Source of the DNA: Noviherbaspirillum sp. L7-7A
GTDB taxonomy: Bacteria > Pseudomonadota > Gammaproteobacteria > Burkholderiales > Burkholderiaceae_D
DNA length: 64,000 bases
Assembly: GCF_019052805.1 (NCBI RefSeq)
Contig: NZ_JAHQRJ010000001.1
Location: forward strand, 3,472,001 to 3,536,000
Direction: 5' to 3'
The position numbers and the translations under genes were made by a program. The notes beneath the pieces are model-generated. The model saw only the letters and a program-made list of their open reading frames with translations. It ran no database searches and had not been told where the DNA came from. Positions 38,684 through 47,450 of this stretch are shown here, one piece after another (the first letter of the stretch is position 1; each line of letters starts with the position of its first letter).

Positions 38684-39280
38684 ATGCCAGCCGCAAAGAA
38701 AACCGCTGCCAAGAAGACCGCTGCGAAGAAAACTGCCGCCAAGAAGGTCGCCAAGGTTTCCAGAACCGACGCCATCGCTCTGCTGACGGCGGACCACAAG
38801 CGCGTCAAGAAGATGTTCAAGCAGTTCGACAAGATGAAGGAAGATGGCGCGTCCGCCGACAAGCAGGCGCTGGCGCAGCAGATCTGCGCCGAGCTGACGC
38901 TGCATGCCGAAGTCGAGGAGCAGATCTTCTATCCCGCCACGCGGGAAGCCATCGATGATGACGACATGCTCAACGAAGCCGAGGTGGAGCATACCAGCGC
39001 CAAGGACCTGATTGCCCAGATCGAAAGCGGCGACCCGTCCGATCCGCTGTGGGACGCCAAGGTGTCGGTGCTGGGCGAGTATGTCGACCATCATGTGCAG
39101 GAGGAGGAAGAGGAAATGTTCAGGAAGGCCCGCAAGGCCAAGATGGACCTGGAAGCGCTGGGCCAGCAAATCGCTGCGATGAAGCAGTCTCGCGATGGCG
39201 CGCAGGCGTTGGCACCGGCTTCGGTTCCTCTCCCGGCTGGCAAGAAAGCTGGCAAGGCCGCTGCCGACGCGCGCCTCTGA
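38684..39280 (+). CDS. Hemerythrin HHE-domain protein with histone H1-like Lys/Ala tail
   Basis: The 198-aa protein begins with a repetitive basic tail (repeat unit AAKKT, residues 3-24) like bacterial histone H1 homologues. The hemerythrin domain follows, with the likely di-iron ligands His38, His74, Glu78, His103, His137 and Glu141. The C-terminus is again basic. Hemerythrin-like proteins sense or store oxygen, NO or iron; the tail suggests binding to DNA or another polyanion. The second ATG (38684) has GGAG 8 nt upstream and is preferred over 38672. Confidence 0.88.
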   Translation: MPAAKKTAAKKTAAKKTAAKKVAKVSRTDAIALLTADHKRVKKMFKQFDKMKEDGASADKQALAQQICAELTLHAEVEEQIFYPATREAIDDDDMLNEAEVEHTSAKDLIAQIESGDPSDPLWDAKVSVLGEYVDHHVQEEEEEMFRKARKAKMDLEALGQQIAAMKQSRDGAQALAPASVPLPAGKKAGKAAADARL

Positions 39281-39523
39281 TTGTCTGCACGTTTCCCGGC
39301 TGGCAAAGCGGCAGCAGCCGTACCGGCCGCACCGCTGCCAGCCGGATCAGCCCGGCGCCGGGCAAGGCGCCGGATCTCTCCTGTACTTTTACTTTCCGCG
39401 AATCCAACGAATTTCCTAATTTAGGTTAGGATGTGCGCCTTTCCCGTGGCGCGCTTTCATCCCGACGCGCCGCCCCATTTTTCATAACTCAAGTGGAGCG
39501 CAGGCGCGCTCGAAGGAACTCCC

Positions 39524-40090
39524 ATGTCGGAAGAGACATTTACTGAACAGGACTGGCGCCGTTTACTGGTCAGTCTCGGCGAAAACCCCAATCGCTCCGG
39601 CCTGGCTGACACGCCGGCCCGTGTCGCCAAGGCCTGGAAACACTGGACCTCCGGCTATGACCAGGACCCGGCTGAACTGCTCAAGACCTTCGATGACGGC
39701 GCCGAGCAGTACAACGAGCTGATCGTGGTCCGCAATATTCCAGTGTATAGCCATTGCGAGCATCATATGGCGCCGTTCTTTGGCAAGGCCGTCATCGGCT
39801 ATATGCCCAACGGGAAAATCGTCGGGCTGTCCAAGCTGACCCGGCTCGTCGACTGCTTCGCCAAGCGCCTGCAGGTGCAGGAACGCCTGACCATACAGAT
39901 CGCCAACGCAATGATGACGCACCTGGAGCCCAAGGCCGTTGGCGTGGTGCTGCGCTGCCGCCACATGTGCATGGAAAGCCGCGGCATCCGCTCGCCTGGC
40001 GAGGAAACCGTCACTTCCTCGATGCTGGGTGAACTGCAGCCCAACCTTGGCATGCGTACCGAATTCCTGGCACTGGCGCGAGAAGACTGA
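39524..40090 (+). CDS. folE: GTP cyclohydrolase I
   Basis: The 188-aa enzyme converts GTP to dihydroneopterin triphosphate, the first step of folate (and pterin) synthesis. The zinc and active-site motifs are present: YSHCEHHMAPFFGKAVIGY and RCRHMCMESRGI (Cys and His ligands), with GLSKLTRLVDCFAKRLQVQE between. The start at 39524 has GAAGGAAC upstream. It is followed by two genes on the same strand with gaps of about 80 bp. Confidence 0.97.
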   Translation: MSEETFTEQDWRRLLVSLGENPNRSGLADTPARVAKAWKHWTSGYDQDPAELLKTFDDGAEQYNELIVVRNIPVYSHCEHHMAPFFGKAVIGYMPNGKIVGLSKLTRLVDCFAKRLQVQERLTIQIANAMMTHLEPKAVGVVLRCRHMCMESRGIRSPGEETVTSSMLGELQPNLGMRTEFLALARED

Positions 40091-40171
40091 CGCATCGCAA
40101 AAAGGCCGCCGCGGCGCGAACCAATGCCGTGGCGCTGCATCTGAGTCTCCATTCCTTTCGATGGAGGCCAA

Positions 40172-40531
40172 ATGCAAGCCCTGACTCTCACAATCCAGAG
40201 CGCGATGCCCTCGGCGCCTGTGCTGAACCTTGAGCTGGGCAGCCTGCCTGAACAAAGACTGGCTGGCCGCTGCAGCATCCGGGCTGCGGACGGCCAGGAT
40301 GAAGTGCAGATCGAAGGGCGGTTCCAGCGCTACTCCACGCCCGGCCATGCGGAAATCCTGATTTTCCTGCTTGGTTATCACGAGGATGACCCCGACCATG
40401 TGCCGGCACTCGACATCGCGCTGCGCCTGCGGCCCGACTGGGGCGGCGGCAGCGGCAATTTCATCCTTGGCGGCATGGCGGTAGCCAATGCAAGCGTCGA
40501 GAATGTGGTGGCGCCGGCAGCTGAATTGTAA
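40172..40531 (+). CDS. Hypothetical protein
   Basis: This 119-aa soluble protein (MQALTLTIQSAMPSAPVLNL to VVAPAAEL) has an alternating hydrophobic pattern suggesting beta-structure and an acidic segment (YHEDDPDHVP). GGAGG lies 4 nt before the ATG. No family recognised. It may share the folE transcript. Confidence 0.7.
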   Translation: MQALTLTIQSAMPSAPVLNLELGSLPEQRLAGRCSIRAADGQDEVQIEGRFQRYSTPGHAEILIFLLGYHEDDPDHVPALDIALRLRPDWGGGSGNFILGGMAVANASVENVVAPAAEL

Positions 40532-40584
40532 ATTTCCCGCAGGCCAGGGCGTCCCTCGGGTAAACTTTCGGGCTCGTCCGTACA

Positions 40585-40608
40585 ACCGAATCACCGAATC
40601 ACCGAATC
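40585..40608. repeat. Tandem octamer ACCGAATC x3
   Basis: Three perfect copies followed by a partial ACCGCC end directly before the DUF882 start codon at 40615 and occupy the ribosome-binding-site position. Confidence 0.9.
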
Positions 40609-40614
40609 ACCGCC

Positions 40615-41238
40615 ATGACCTCGCGCCGTTCCTTCATCAAGAAAAGCCTGTTCCTTACCGCCGGCGGCCTGTTCGCCGATGCCGGCCTGTCCTCTTCCGC
40701 ATCCGCCATGCAGCCGCCGCCGGATATCTTCGACGCCGAAGTGCTCGACATGGAATTCTGGGTCAAGCCCAGGGTGATCGAGGTCGTGCGCCCGGCCAGC
40801 GGCGAGCGCGCGAGGCTGCTGTACTGGAAGGATGGCGAGGTCATCGACTCGGCCTACCAGCAGTTGTGCCACCTGCTGCGCGATGTCAACGGCGGCGGCA
40901 AGACCGCGCCGATGGATCCCAATCTCCTGGAAACCATGTGGGGAACCCAGGCCTTCGTCGCCCGCTACGGCATCACGGCCCCGCTGGAGATCCTCTCGGG
41001 CTACCGCACGCCGGAATCGAATCAGAGGCTGCGCGAACAGGGCGTGCCGGCAGCGCGCAAATCGCTGCACATGGATGGCAAGGCAGCGGACATCCGGGTG
41101 CCGCACCTGGATGCGATCGTGCTGGGCGGCCTGGTGCGCAGCTTCCGGCAGGGCGGCGTGGGCTTCTATTACCGCGGCGACGCACGCGGCGGCTGGATTC
41201 ATGCCGATACCGGCCTGCAACGCACCTGGAAAGGCTGA
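40615..41238 (+). CDS. DUF882/YcbK-like murein peptidase (M15 fold)
   Basis: The 207-aa protein has a twin-arginine-like export signal (TSRRSFIKKSLFLTAGGLFA). The M15-type zinc site is visible: EILSGYRTPESN, SLHMDGKAADIRV (His and Asp ligands) and GWIHADTG (His). E. coli MepK (YcbK) cleaves 3-3 crosslinks in peptidoglycan; a similar role is likely. There is no normal ribosome binding site, because a 3 x 8-bp repeat fills that region. Its stop codon directly abuts the convergent ferredoxin stop. Confidence 0.88.
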   Translation: MTSRRSFIKKSLFLTAGGLFADAGLSSSASAMQPPPDIFDAEVLDMEFWVKPRVIEVVRPASGERARLLYWKDGEVIDSAYQQLCHLLRDVNGGGKTAPMDPNLLETMWGTQAFVARYGITAPLEILSGYRTPESNQRLREQGVPAARKSLHMDGKAADIRVPHLDAIVLGGLVRSFRQGGVGFYYRGDARGGWIHADTGLQRTWKG

Positions 41239-41556
41239 TCAGGTACGCCTGGCGCCCCGGTTCTCCAGCGTGACGTCGGCATCGGGATAAGCCACGCAGG
41301 GCAGGATGTAGCCCTCGCGTTTCTCGTCAGCCGACAGGCCGGGCCATTCGATCCGGTAATGCACGTGGCCCGCGGTCATCCGGCAGATGCAGGCGCGGCA
41401 GGTGCCATTGCGGCAGGAACTTGGCAGCCTGATGCCGGCCGCCTCGGCCGAGCGCAGCAAGGGCTTGCTGTTGGCGGCATCGAAGCGCCAGCCATGCGGA
41501 CTGATGGTCACCGCGAATGTTCTTTGCTCTTCTGTCATTCCCATCGTTTCCGCCAT
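41239..41556 (-). CDS. Plant-type [2Fe-2S] ferredoxin
   Basis: The 105-aa protein has the cluster motif Cys48-x4-Cys53-x2-Cys56 (SSCRNGTCRAC) and a fourth Cys87 (LPCVAY). This is the pattern of oxygenase-type ferredoxin domains. The start ATG overlaps the stop of the upstream flavoprotein gene (TGATG), so translation is coupled and the two proteins may be redox partners. The natural electron acceptor is unknown. Confidence 0.9.
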   Translation of the reverse strand: MAETMGMTEEQRTFAVTISPHGWRFDAANSKPLLRSAEAAGIRLPSSCRNGTCRACICRMTAGHVHYRIEWPGLSADEKREGYILPCVAYPDADVTLENRGARRT

Positions 41557-42809
41557 CAGGTCTGCCTTTGCGCCAGCCAGCGCAGCATGCCCTGCGCCGC
41601 GCCCCTGCCGCTTGCCATGCAGGCTGTCAGCAGATAGCCGCCGGTGGGCGCTTCCCAGTCCAGCATTTCCCCGGCACAGAACACGCCCGGCAGGCGGCGC
41701 AGCATCAAACCCTCGTCCAGCGCTTCAAAGCACACGCCGCCGGCGCTGCTGATGGCTTCATCGATGGGCCGTGTCGCCACCAGCCGCAAGGGCAGCGACT
41801 TGATCGCCGCTGCCAGCCGGGTCATGTCGTTCATCTGCTCCCGGTCCAGCGCTTCCCGCAGCAGGCCCGCCTTCACGCCGGTCACGCCGGCCCGGCTCTG
41901 CAGATGGCTGGCCAGCGAGCGCGATCCGCGCGGATGCTGCAGTTCCGCCGTCAGCCGCTCCAGGCTCTTGCCGGGTGCCAGGTCCAATTGCAGCAGCGCG
42001 CTGCCATCTGCCATCAGGGCATCGCGCAGCGGCGTCGACAGCGCATAGATCAGGCTGCCTTCCACGCCGGTTGCGGTAATCATGAATTCGCCAGGCCGCG
42101 TCAGTGGGGCGCCACCGGCCAGCGCGCATGTCGCCGTCACCGACTTGACCGGCTGTCCCGCGAAACGTTCGCTGAAATGCGCACTCCATGGCACATCAAA
42201 GCCGCAGTTGGCCGGCAGCAGCGGCATCACCTCGACGCCTGCCGCGCGCAGCCAGGGCAGCCAGGCGCCGTCCGAGCCCAGCCGCTTCCAGCTGGCGCCG
42301 CCAAGCGCCAGCAGCGTGGCATCGGCACGTACCTGTATTTCGCCATCAGCGGTGGCAAAGCGCAATGCGCCGTCCTCCCAGCCCAGCCAGCGATGCCGCA
42401 TGTGGAAGCGAACGCCGGCCGCACGCAAGCGGTGCAGCCAGGCGCGCAATAAAGGTGCAGCTTTCATTTCCGTAGGGAAGACCCGGCCCGATGTGCCGAC
42501 GAAGGTGTCGATGCCCAGGCCGTGCGACCAGGCGCGCAACGTATTGGCATCGAAGCCGGCCAGAAGCGGCGTTATCTGGCTCTGACGGCTGCCATAGCGG
42601 CCCAGAAAACGCTCCGACGGTTCGGAATGGGTGAGGTTGAGCCCGCCACGGCCGGCCAGCAGAAATTTGCGGCCGACCGATGGCATGGCGTCATAGAGGT
42701 CGACCCCGACGCCGGCCGCGGCCAGCGTCTCGGCCGCCATCAGGCCCGCCGGCCCGCCGCCGATGATGACGACCCGCCTGGGCGCGTCGCCGTAATGACT
42801 GTCTTGCAC
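41556..42809 (-). CDS. HI0933/YhiN-like FAD-dependent flavoprotein
   Basis: The 417-aa protein starts with a dinucleotide-binding motif (RVVIIGGGPAGLMAAETLAA) and has the HI0933-family landmarks GRKFLLAGRGGLNLTHSE, LALGGASWKRLGSDGAW, GEFMITATGVEGSLIYALS and a C-terminal GVFCAGEMLDWEAPTGGYLL. It corresponds to the TIGR03862-type flavoproteins. The reaction is not established. The coupled ferredoxin gene suggests electron transfer. Confidence 0.9.
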   Translation of the reverse strand: MQDSHYGDAPRRVVIIGGGPAGLMAAETLAAAGVGVDLYDAMPSVGRKFLLAGRGGLNLTHSEPSERFLGRYGSRQSQITPLLAGFDANTLRAWSHGLGIDTFVGTSGRVFPTEMKAAPLLRAWLHRLRAAGVRFHMRHRWLGWEDGALRFATADGEIQVRADATLLALGGASWKRLGSDGAWLPWLRAAGVEVMPLLPANCGFDVPWSAHFSERFAGQPVKSVTATCALAGGAPLTRPGEFMITATGVEGSLIYALSTPLRDALMADGSALLQLDLAPGKSLERLTAELQHPRGSRSLASHLQSRAGVTGVKAGLLREALDREQMNDMTRLAAAIKSLPLRLVATRPIDEAISSAGGVCFEALDEGLMLRRLPGVFCAGEMLDWEAPTGGYLLTACMASGRGAAQGMLRWLAQRQT

Positions 42810-42885
42810 GTGCCTGTTCCTTGTTGCGTCAGTAGAGATGGTCGGGACGGCAGTTTAGCAGGGCCGCGATCCGCGGGCGGCGGGC

Positions 42886-42948
42886 AAAAAAAAGCCCGCT
42901 CTGGGAGCGGGCTGAATCTATATCAAATGAGGAGACATAGAGGAGACA
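42886..42948 (-). ncRNA. Predicted small RNA with CU-rich 5' end (copy B)
   Basis: On the minus strand, TATACT (42960-42955) is preceded by TTGGCG with an 18-bp gap (42984-42979). Three bases after the -10 box comes TCCTGTCTCCTC (42951-42940), the same 12-mer at the same spacing as copy A at 10026-10015. A second TGTCTCCTC follows at 42937-42929. The RNA ends at an 8-bp stem AGCCCGCT/AGCGGGCT followed by eight T residues (42893-42886). It lies between the SET-domain and flavoprotein genes on the same strand, so a 3'-end-derived RNA is an alternative. No open reading frame is present. Transcription and function are inferred. Confidence 0.65.
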
Positions 42949-43046
42949 GGACGAAGTATAGGAAGCTTGCGCCCTGGCCGCCAATTCCGATTTGCGATAT
43001 CAGTTATGTTGCCGCTGAATACTGCATGAGGCCGCATCAGGCTGCA

Positions 43047-43550
43047 TCAGGCTGCACGACGACGGCCGCGCTTGGGCGCCAGCATGGTCTGGCGGCAGTT
43101 CGGCTGGCCGCACAGGCACTGGTAGGCGCGCTTCACCGCCGGCGTATGGCGGCCTTCCAGCACCAGGCCATAGTCGTAGTTCAGTTCCTCGCCGCGCTGG
43201 ATGTCGCGCAGGGTGTAGATGAAGATGCGGTTGTTTTCCTCGCGGGCCTCGCAGTTCGGCGCGCAGCTGTGATTGATCCAGCGTACATCGTTGCCGCCGC
43301 TGGCGCCATCGATCATCTTGCCGTTGCCAAGGGCGAAGAAAAACGTGTGATACGGATTTTCCGGGTCCAGCCCGGTGCGCTTTTCCGCTTCGTTTTCAGT
43401 GATGATTTCGCCGATGTATTCCGACACCAGCGTGCCGGCAGGGATCTTGCGTCTGGCGAATACGCCGTTGCCATGGATCTTGGAATGGCGCACGACGATG
43501 GAGGGAATCGGTTCCGGGACAGGCAGGGCGGCAGGCTTGGAGCGGGTCAT
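43047..43550 (-). CDS. SET-domain protein (lysine methyltransferase-like)
   Basis: The 167-aa protein is a compact SET domain. It has KIHGNGVFARRKIPAG (24-39), YIGEIITENE, the SAM-binding RWINHSCAPNCEA (90-102), ELNYDYG (122-128) and a post-SET cysteine cluster (Cys145, Cys147, Cys152; CLCGQPNC). The tail is basic (PKRGRRRAA). All catalytic motifs of eukaryotic histone lysine methyltransferases are intact. The bacterial substrate is unknown; a Lys-rich nucleoid protein is an attractive guess. Start at 43550; no clear operon partner. Confidence 0.92.
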   Translation of the reverse strand: MTRSKPAALPVPEPIPSIVVRHSKIHGNGVFARRKIPAGTLVSEYIGEIITENEAEKRTGLDPENPYHTFFFALGNGKMIDGASGGNDVRWINHSCAPNCEAREENNRIFIYTLRDIQRGEELNYDYGLVLEGRHTPAVKRAYQCLCGQPNCRQTMLAPKRGRRRAA

Positions 43551-44050
43551 TGAACTTGGCTGGTTGTGGCGTCAGGGACGGGTTGAAAGGAGGATGACTG
43601 CGACAGGAAAAATTGTAAGACAAAGTTTCAGACCGGATGCAGCACATGCGGAGATGCCATGATAAATTTTCTATTCCGGCCTTGTGTGAATACGTCGCGA
43701 TGATAACCCGGCATGCCTTGAAGGACAGGCGTGAAAAACGACATGAGCGCATCATGTTTGCGTTTGCCGTAACCAATGATCCGGCCAGTGACGAGAGCAT
43801 CAATGCTTGATGCAATGATTCGGATAATATGCAAATATGAACCCGGTTTTCATCGCGGCGCCAACGGCACGCGGCACTTCGCAGTGATGGACTCATGCGC
43901 GTCCGATGCATGGCGTGGCTCTGGAAGCAGATCAAGTTTTCCGACCGGGCCAATGCTGACAAAAGAAAGAACGCGTATTATTGAATTGCGGGGCAGAAAG
44001 CCAGCTTCTGCACAAGCGTTAGCTGACGATAGATTCACTTCAAAGGAACC
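43551..44050. other. 500-bp intergenic region upstream of prkA
   Basis: No gene is supported. Frames on both strands lack ribosome binding sites and have improbable compositions. It presumably contains the divergent promoters of the SET and prkA genes; no near-consensus sigma-70 promoter was seen, which would fit alternative-sigma control of prkA. Confidence 0.5.
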
Positions 44051-45979
44051 ATGCAAATGAAAATCTTTGAGAACTATGCGGCACGATATGAAAGGACCCG
44101 TGAGGAAGAGATGTCGGTCCAGGAGTATCTGGATCTTTGCAAGCGCGACCGCATGGCTTACGCCACCGCGGCTGAAAGGATGCTGGCAGCCATAGGCGAG
44201 CCCGAGCTCCTCGACACCCGGCACGATCCGCGGCTGTCGCGCATCTTCGCCAACAAGGTCATCAAGATTTACCCCGCGTTTCGCGAGTTCTACGGCACCG
44301 AGGAAGTTATCGAGCAGGTCGTCTCCTACTTCCGCCATGCGGCACAAGGCCTGGAAGAGCGAAAGCAGATCCTGTATCTGCTGGGCCCGGTCGGCGGCGG
44401 CAAGTCGTCGATCGCCGAAAAGCTCAAGTCCCTGATGGAGAGCGTTCCGTTCTATTGCATCAAGGGTTCGCCCGTCAATGAATCGCCGCTCGGCCTGTTC
44501 AATGAACAGGAAGACGGCGTGATCCTGGAAGAGGATTACGGCATCCCGCGCCGCTATCTGCGTTCCATCCCAAGTCCCTGGGCCGTCAAGCGCCTGCATG
44601 AATTCAACGGCGACATCAACCGCTTCCGCATCGTGCGCCGCTATCCCTCGGTGCTGCGCCAGGTGGCAGTGGCCAAGACCGAGCCGGGCGACGAGAACAA
44701 CCAGGACATCTCGTCCCTGGTCGGCAAGGTCGACATCCGCAAGCTCGAAGACTATTCGCAGGACGATCCGGATGCCTACAGCTACTCCGGCGGCCTGTGT
44801 CTGGCAAACCAGGGCCTGCTGGAATTCGTCGAAATGTTCAAGGCGCCGATCAAGGTGCTGCATCCGCTGCTGACCGCCACCCAGGAAGGCAACTACAAGG
44901 GCACCGAAGGCTTTGGCGCGATACCGTTCGACGGCGTCGTGCTGGCCCACTCCAATGAATCGGAGTGGAAGGCCTTCAAGAACAACAAGAACAATGAAGC
45001 GTTCCTGGACCGGATCTATATCGTCAAGGTGCCGTACTGCCTGCGCGTGACCGACGAGATCAAGATCTACGACAAGCTGGTGCGCAACTCCTCGCTGGCC
45101 GATGCGCCCTGCGCCCCCGGCACGCTGAAGATGATGGCCCAGTTCGCTGTGCTGTCGCGCCTGAAGGAACCGGAGAATTCCAGCATCTTCAGCAAGATGC
45201 AGGTCTATGACGGCGAGAACCTGAAGGACACCGACCCGAAGGCCAAGTCGCGCACCGAGTACGCCGACTATGCCGGCGTGGACGAGGGCATGACCGGACT
45301 GTCGACCCGCTTCGCGTTCAAGATCCTGTCCAAGGTCTTCAACTTCGACAGCACCGAGGTCGCCGCCAATCCGGTGCACCTGCTGTACGTGCTGGAACAG
45401 GCGGTCAGCCGCGAGCAGTTCCCGCCGGAGACGGAGCAGAAATACTATTCCTACATCAAGGAATACCTGGCACAGCGTTACGTGGAGTTCATCGGCAAGG
45501 AGATCCAGACCGCCTACCTCGAAAGCTATTCCGAGTACGGCCAGAACATCTTCGACCGCTATGTGACTTTCGCCGATTTCTGGATACAGGACCAGGAGTT
45601 CCGCGACCCCGACACCGGCGAGAGCTTCAACCGCGACTCCCTGAACAGCGAACTGGAAAAGATCGAAAAACCGGCCGGCATTTCCAATCCCAAGGACTTC
45701 CGGAACGAGATCGTCAACTTCGTGTTGCGTACCAGGGCGCAGAACAACGGCAAGAACCCGGCATGGACAGGATACGAGAAATTCCGCACGGTAATCGAGA
45801 AGAAGATGTTCTCCAACACCGAGGAACTCCTGCCCGTGATCTCGTTCAATGCCAAGGCCAGCGCGGACGACGCCCACAAGCACAAGGAGTTTGTCGAGCG
45901 CATGGTGGCCAAGGGCTACACGCCCAAGCAGGTGCGGTTGCTGTGCGAATGGTATTTGCGTGTAAGGAAGTCTTCATAA
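44051..45979 (+). CDS. prkA: PrkA/YeaG serine protein kinase
   Basis: The 642-aa protein matches PrkA over its length: an AAA-like domain with P-loop GPVGGGKSS (112-120), EGVILEEDYGIPRRY-type segments, and a C-terminal PrkA kinase domain (KILSKVFNFDSTEVAANPVH, FADFWIQDQEFRDPDTGE). PrkA proteins act in stationary-phase and nitrogen-starvation responses; whether the C-terminal domain is a kinase or the N-terminus a protease is debated. AAAGGAACC precedes the ATG; a second ATG two codons on is also possible. It heads the prkA-yeaH-spoVR operon. Confidence 0.96.
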   Translation: MQMKIFENYAARYERTREEEMSVQEYLDLCKRDRMAYATAAERMLAAIGEPELLDTRHDPRLSRIFANKVIKIYPAFREFYGTEEVIEQVVSYFRHAAQGLEERKQILYLLGPVGGGKSSIAEKLKSLMESVPFYCIKGSPVNESPLGLFNEQEDGVILEEDYGIPRRYLRSIPSPWAVKRLHEFNGDINRFRIVRRYPSVLRQVAVAKTEPGDENNQDISSLVGKVDIRKLEDYSQDDPDAYSYSGGLCLANQGLLEFVEMFKAPIKVLHPLLTATQEGNYKGTEGFGAIPFDGVVLAHSNESEWKAFKNNKNNEAFLDRIYIVKVPYCLRVTDEIKIYDKLVRNSSLADAPCAPGTLKMMAQFAVLSRLKEPENSSIFSKMQVYDGENLKDTDPKAKSRTEYADYAGVDEGMTGLSTRFAFKILSKVFNFDSTEVAANPVHLLYVLEQAVSREQFPPETEQKYYSYIKEYLAQRYVEFIGKEIQTAYLESYSEYGQNIFDRYVTFADFWIQDQEFRDPDTGESFNRDSLNSELEKIEKPAGISNPKDFRNEIVNFVLRTRAQNNGKNPAWTGYEKFRTVIEKKMFSNTEELLPVISFNAKASADDAHKHKEFVERMVAKGYTPKQVRLLCEWYLRVRKSS

Positions 45980-46171
45980 GAAGGCAGGCTTTCCTGCTCG
46001 CGGGTCTTGCATGACTGGCCCTGCTCTTGCTAGTTTATGGGGTAGGGCCAGACGTATCTTCCGCTGACGCCCGTCGCGCGCCATCGGAACCCGGCAATGC
46101 CGGGAGGATGATGTGGTAGACCGGAAGCGACGGTTCCGCGTTTGCCTCGGTAGCATGAGCAGGAGACCATA

Positions 46172-47440
46172 TTGACTTACCTCATCGATCGGCGTACGCA
46201 GAGCAAGAACAAGTCCGCAGTCAACCGCGAACGCTTTTTGCGGCGCTACAAGGGTCAGATCAAGCAAGCGGTGGAGCGTGCCATCAAGGGACGCTCCATC
46301 ACCGATATCGCCAGCGGCGAAAAGATTTCCATTCCGGCAAAGGACGTCAACGAGCCGACCTTTGGCCATTCCCACGGCGGCATCTGGGAAGTCGTCAATC
46401 CGGGCAATGAAGAGTATGTGAAGGGCGACCGGGTGCCGCGTCCGCGTGGCGGCGGTGGCGGCGGTGGCGGCGGAAAATCGGGCAATAGCGAGGAAGTCAC
46501 GCAAGATGACTTCGTCTTCGAGCTAAGCCGCGAAGAATTCATGAATTATTTCTTCGAGGATCTCGAGCTCCCCAACATGGTCAAGAAGCAGCTTGCTTCC
46601 ACCACGGAGTTCAAGAGCCACCGCGCCGGCTACACCACCTCCGGCACGCCGGCCAACATCCATGTGCTGCGCTCGCTGCGCGGCGCGCTCGGGCGCCGGA
46701 TTGCCATCGGCGGCAAGCATGGCAAGCGCCTGGCGCGGGCCGAGGAGGAACTCGAGAATCTGTTGCTGTTGGCGGAAGAGGAGCATCCGGAAGTCATCAA
46801 GCTGCGGCGCGAGATTACGCATCTTAAAACCCGGATCAATGCGATTCCCTTCATCGATCCCTTCGATTTACGCTACAGCAACCGGGTCAAGACGCCCAAG
46901 CCATCCAGCCAGGCGGTGATGTTCTGCGTGATGGACGTGTCGGGTTCAATGGATGAGCAGCGCAAGGACACCGCCAAGCGCTTCTTCATCCTGCTGTACC
47001 TGTTCCTGACCCGGGCCTACGACAAGATCGAGGTGGTGTTCATCCGCCACCATACCGCCGCCACCGAGGTCGACGAGCATGAGTTCTTCAACTCCCGCGA
47101 GTCGGGCGGCACGGTGGTGTCGTCGGCGCTGCACTTGCTGCAGCGCATCCTGCATGAGCGCTATCCCAGCGGCGACTGGAATGTGTATGTGGCGCAGGCA
47201 TCCGACGGCGACAACTGGGACAAGGACTCGGTCAATTGCCGGCAGATATTGAGCAGCGCCATTCTGCCGGCGGTGCAGTACTACGCCTACGTGGAAATCA
47301 CCGACGGCGCGCCGCAGAACCTGTGGCATGAATATGCGCAGGTGGCGTCTCAGCATCCGCACTTTGCAATGCAGAAAATCGAGTCGCCGGCCGATATCTA
47401 CCCGGTGTTCCGCGAGTTGTTCAAGAAGCAGCCGAAATGA
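46172..47440 (+). CDS. yeaH: YeaH family (DUF444) protein
   Basis: The 422-aa protein is the usual partner of PrkA/YeaG. It has an N-terminal basic segment, a glycine-rich linker (nine Gly near residue 95) and a von Willebrand factor A-like domain with a MIDAS-type motif DVSGSMDE (about 256-263). The start codon is TTG at 46172, supported by AGGAG six nt upstream and by the conserved N-terminus (LTYLIDRRTQSKNKSAVNRE). It lies 192 bp after prkA and 10 bp before spoVR. Confidence 0.93.
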   Translation: MTYLIDRRTQSKNKSAVNRERFLRRYKGQIKQAVERAIKGRSITDIASGEKISIPAKDVNEPTFGHSHGGIWEVVNPGNEEYVKGDRVPRPRGGGGGGGGGKSGNSEEVTQDDFVFELSREEFMNYFFEDLELPNMVKKQLASTTEFKSHRAGYTTSGTPANIHVLRSLRGALGRRIAIGGKHGKRLARAEEELENLLLLAEEEHPEVIKLRREITHLKTRINAIPFIDPFDLRYSNRVKTPKPSSQAVMFCVMDVSGSMDEQRKDTAKRFFILLYLFLTRAYDKIEVVFIRHHTAATEVDEHEFFNSRESGGTVVSSALHLLQRILHERYPSGDWNVYVAQASDGDNWDKDSVNCRQILSSAILPAVQYYAYVEITDGAPQNLWHEYAQVASQHPHFAMQKIESPADIYPVFRELFKKQPK

Positions 47441-47450
47441 GGGCAGCCCC

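Noticed and set aside
43776-44060. 94-codon frame directly upstream of prkA
   Set aside because: It overlaps the prkA start, has no ribosome binding site and a composition typical of non-coding sequence.
43850-45883. 677-codon minus-strand frame
   Set aside because: It is a shadow antisense to prkA, with no ribosome binding site and Leu/Gly/His-rich composition.
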